The notes under the pieces: generated by a model
What the model saw: the letters and a program-made list of their open reading frames with translations, nothing else
The model's database searches: none
Told to the model about the DNA's origin: nothing
In this document: positions 24,095 through 24,714 of the stretch, piece after piece
Numbering within the stretch: the first letter of the stretch is position 1
Layout: each line of letters begins with the position of its first letter
Translations under genes and position numbers: made by a program
NCBI GenBank assembly: GCA_964579765.1
Contig: CAZOIK010000121.1
Coordinates: forward strand, 1-24,714
Direction: 5' to 3'
Source: DATNBT01 sp964579765
GTDB taxonomy: Bacteria > Acidobacteriota > Vicinamibacteria > Vicinamibacterales > CAVVIG01
Length of the DNA: 24,714 nucleotides

Positions 24095-24714
24095 CCGCGT
24101 GCACGCCGGCCGCCCGCCACGCCTACTCGCTATACGGCGTCCACGTGACGAGCGACGTCCCGCTCGCGTTTCCGGCCTCGGCCGGCGACAGCGCGCCGGA
24201 CGCGCTCGCCGCGGTCGAGTTCGTCGAGGGGACGCCGCGCGATTTCGCGCCGTTTCTGCCGCACGTCGAGTCCGACGACGAAGACGTCTGCCGGCGGCTG
24301 CCTGGCGGCGCGACATATCTTCGCTGGGCGCGCCTCTACGAGTTCAGCGTGGCGGCGGACGGATCGCGTGTCGCATCGCGGCCGCTCGACGGCTGCGATG
24401 CGGCCGTGTTCCAGAACTTTCTGTTTGGACAGGTGCTGGCCGTGGCGCTGGTGCTGCAGGGCGTCGAGCCGCTCCACGCCGCGGTGGTGAACGTGGACGG
24501 CAGCGCCGTCGGCTTTCTCGGCGACTGCACGTTCGGAAAGTCCACGCTGCTTGCGAGCTTCGTGCGGACCGGCCATCGCGCGCTCACTGACGATCTGCTC
24601 GTCGTCGATCGGCGCGCCGGCGGCATGCTGGCGCGTCCGGGATCGGGCCGGATCAAGCTCCGGCCGGACAGTGCGCAGCGCGTGCTGCCCGACGCGGGTG
24701 AGGGGACGCCCCTC
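24091..24714 (+). CDS. HPr-kinase-like ATP-binding protein (3' end outside window)
   Basis: The first 208 residues of a protein that runs off the right edge. It begins MTACTPAARHAYSLYGVHVT with SDVPLAFP. After a variable domain it shows GVEPLHAAVVNVDGSAVGFL followed by the P-loop GDCTFGKST (residues 144-152), then RALTDDLLVV with the paired aspartates 167-168, and SGRIKLRPDSA. This is the pattern of HprK-like kinase domains found beside B1/B2 pairs in RiPP clusters, where some kinases phosphorylate the peptide's C-terminal serine. Whether this one modifies a peptide or has another role is unknown. The ATG overlaps the B2 stop (ATGA), and a GGGAG lies 11 bases upstream. The frame is open to the last base of the window. 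Confidence 0.8.
   Translation, partial: MTACTPAARHAYSLYGVHVTSDVPLAFPASAGDSAPDALAAVEFVEGTPRDFAPFLPHVESDDEDVCRRLPGGATYLRWARLYEFSVAADGSRVASRPLDGCDAAVFQNFLFGQVLAVALVLQGVEPLHAAVVNVDGSAVGFLGDCTFGKSTLLASFVRTGHRALTDDLLVVDRRAGGMLARPGSGRIKLRPDSAQRVLPDAGEGTPL

Noticed and set aside
1..24714. tRNA, rRNA, CRISPR, insertion sequence or attachment site
   Set aside because: No cloverleaf, repeat-spacer array, transposase-like protein or terminal inverted repeat was recognised. Nearly all bases fall in coding sequence. A tRNA or covariance-model scan was not possible here.

Overview
The window is a dense, very GC-rich bacterial chromosome segment devoted almost entirely to surface or exported polysaccharide synthesis. 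Gene packing is tight, with ATGA/GTGA overlaps and many GTG starts. Base composition and gene mix would fit a soil-type Acidobacteriota (Vicinamibacteria-like) or a similar high-GC Gram-negative. This is only an inference, because the window holds no rRNA or other marker gene. I found no tRNA, rRNA, CRISPR array, insertion sequence or attachment site.

Region 1 (about 8-14859, + strand) reads as one long operon of twelve reading frames, most of them overlapping by 1-14 bases. It encodes GT4-type glycosyltransferases (including one 794-residue protein with two complete GT4 units in tandem), a small SAM-dependent methyltransferase-like protein, a polytopic O-antigen-polymerase-like protein, a NodU-type carbamoyltransferase, a GDP-L-fucose synthase-like SDR enzyme, and at its end a short phosphoglycosyltransferase that would start the chain on undecaprenyl phosphate. 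Together these can build, decorate (fucose-like sugar, carbamoyl and perhaps methyl groups) and polymerise a complex glycan.

Region 2 (14860-16055, + strand) is a single FAD-dependent geranylgeranyl-reductase-family gene. It has its own perfect TATAAT box so close to the ATG that its transcript may be leaderless. Its 3' end overlaps the convergent operon by 20 bases.

Region 3 (23299 down to 16036, - strand) is a second operon. In transcription order it holds a large GT-C-like membrane protein, an ABC-2 polysaccharide permease (Wzm type), its ATPase with a C-terminal Wzt-like cargo-binding domain, a decayed 2OG-Fe(II) oxygenase pseudogene, two GT2 glycosyltransferases and a further GT4-like glycosyltransferase. 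A polymerase (region 1) and an ABC exporter (region 3) therefore sit in one locus, which mixes hallmarks of Wzy-dependent and ABC-dependent export.

Region 4 (23379 to the right edge, + strand) diverges from region 3. It starts a RiPP-like module: a PqqD-like recognition protein, a lasso-peptide-B2-like cysteine protease, and an HPr-kinase-like ATP-binding protein cut by the window edge. No precursor peptide or macrocyclase is visible inside the window. This module next to a polysaccharide exporter is the most interesting lead.
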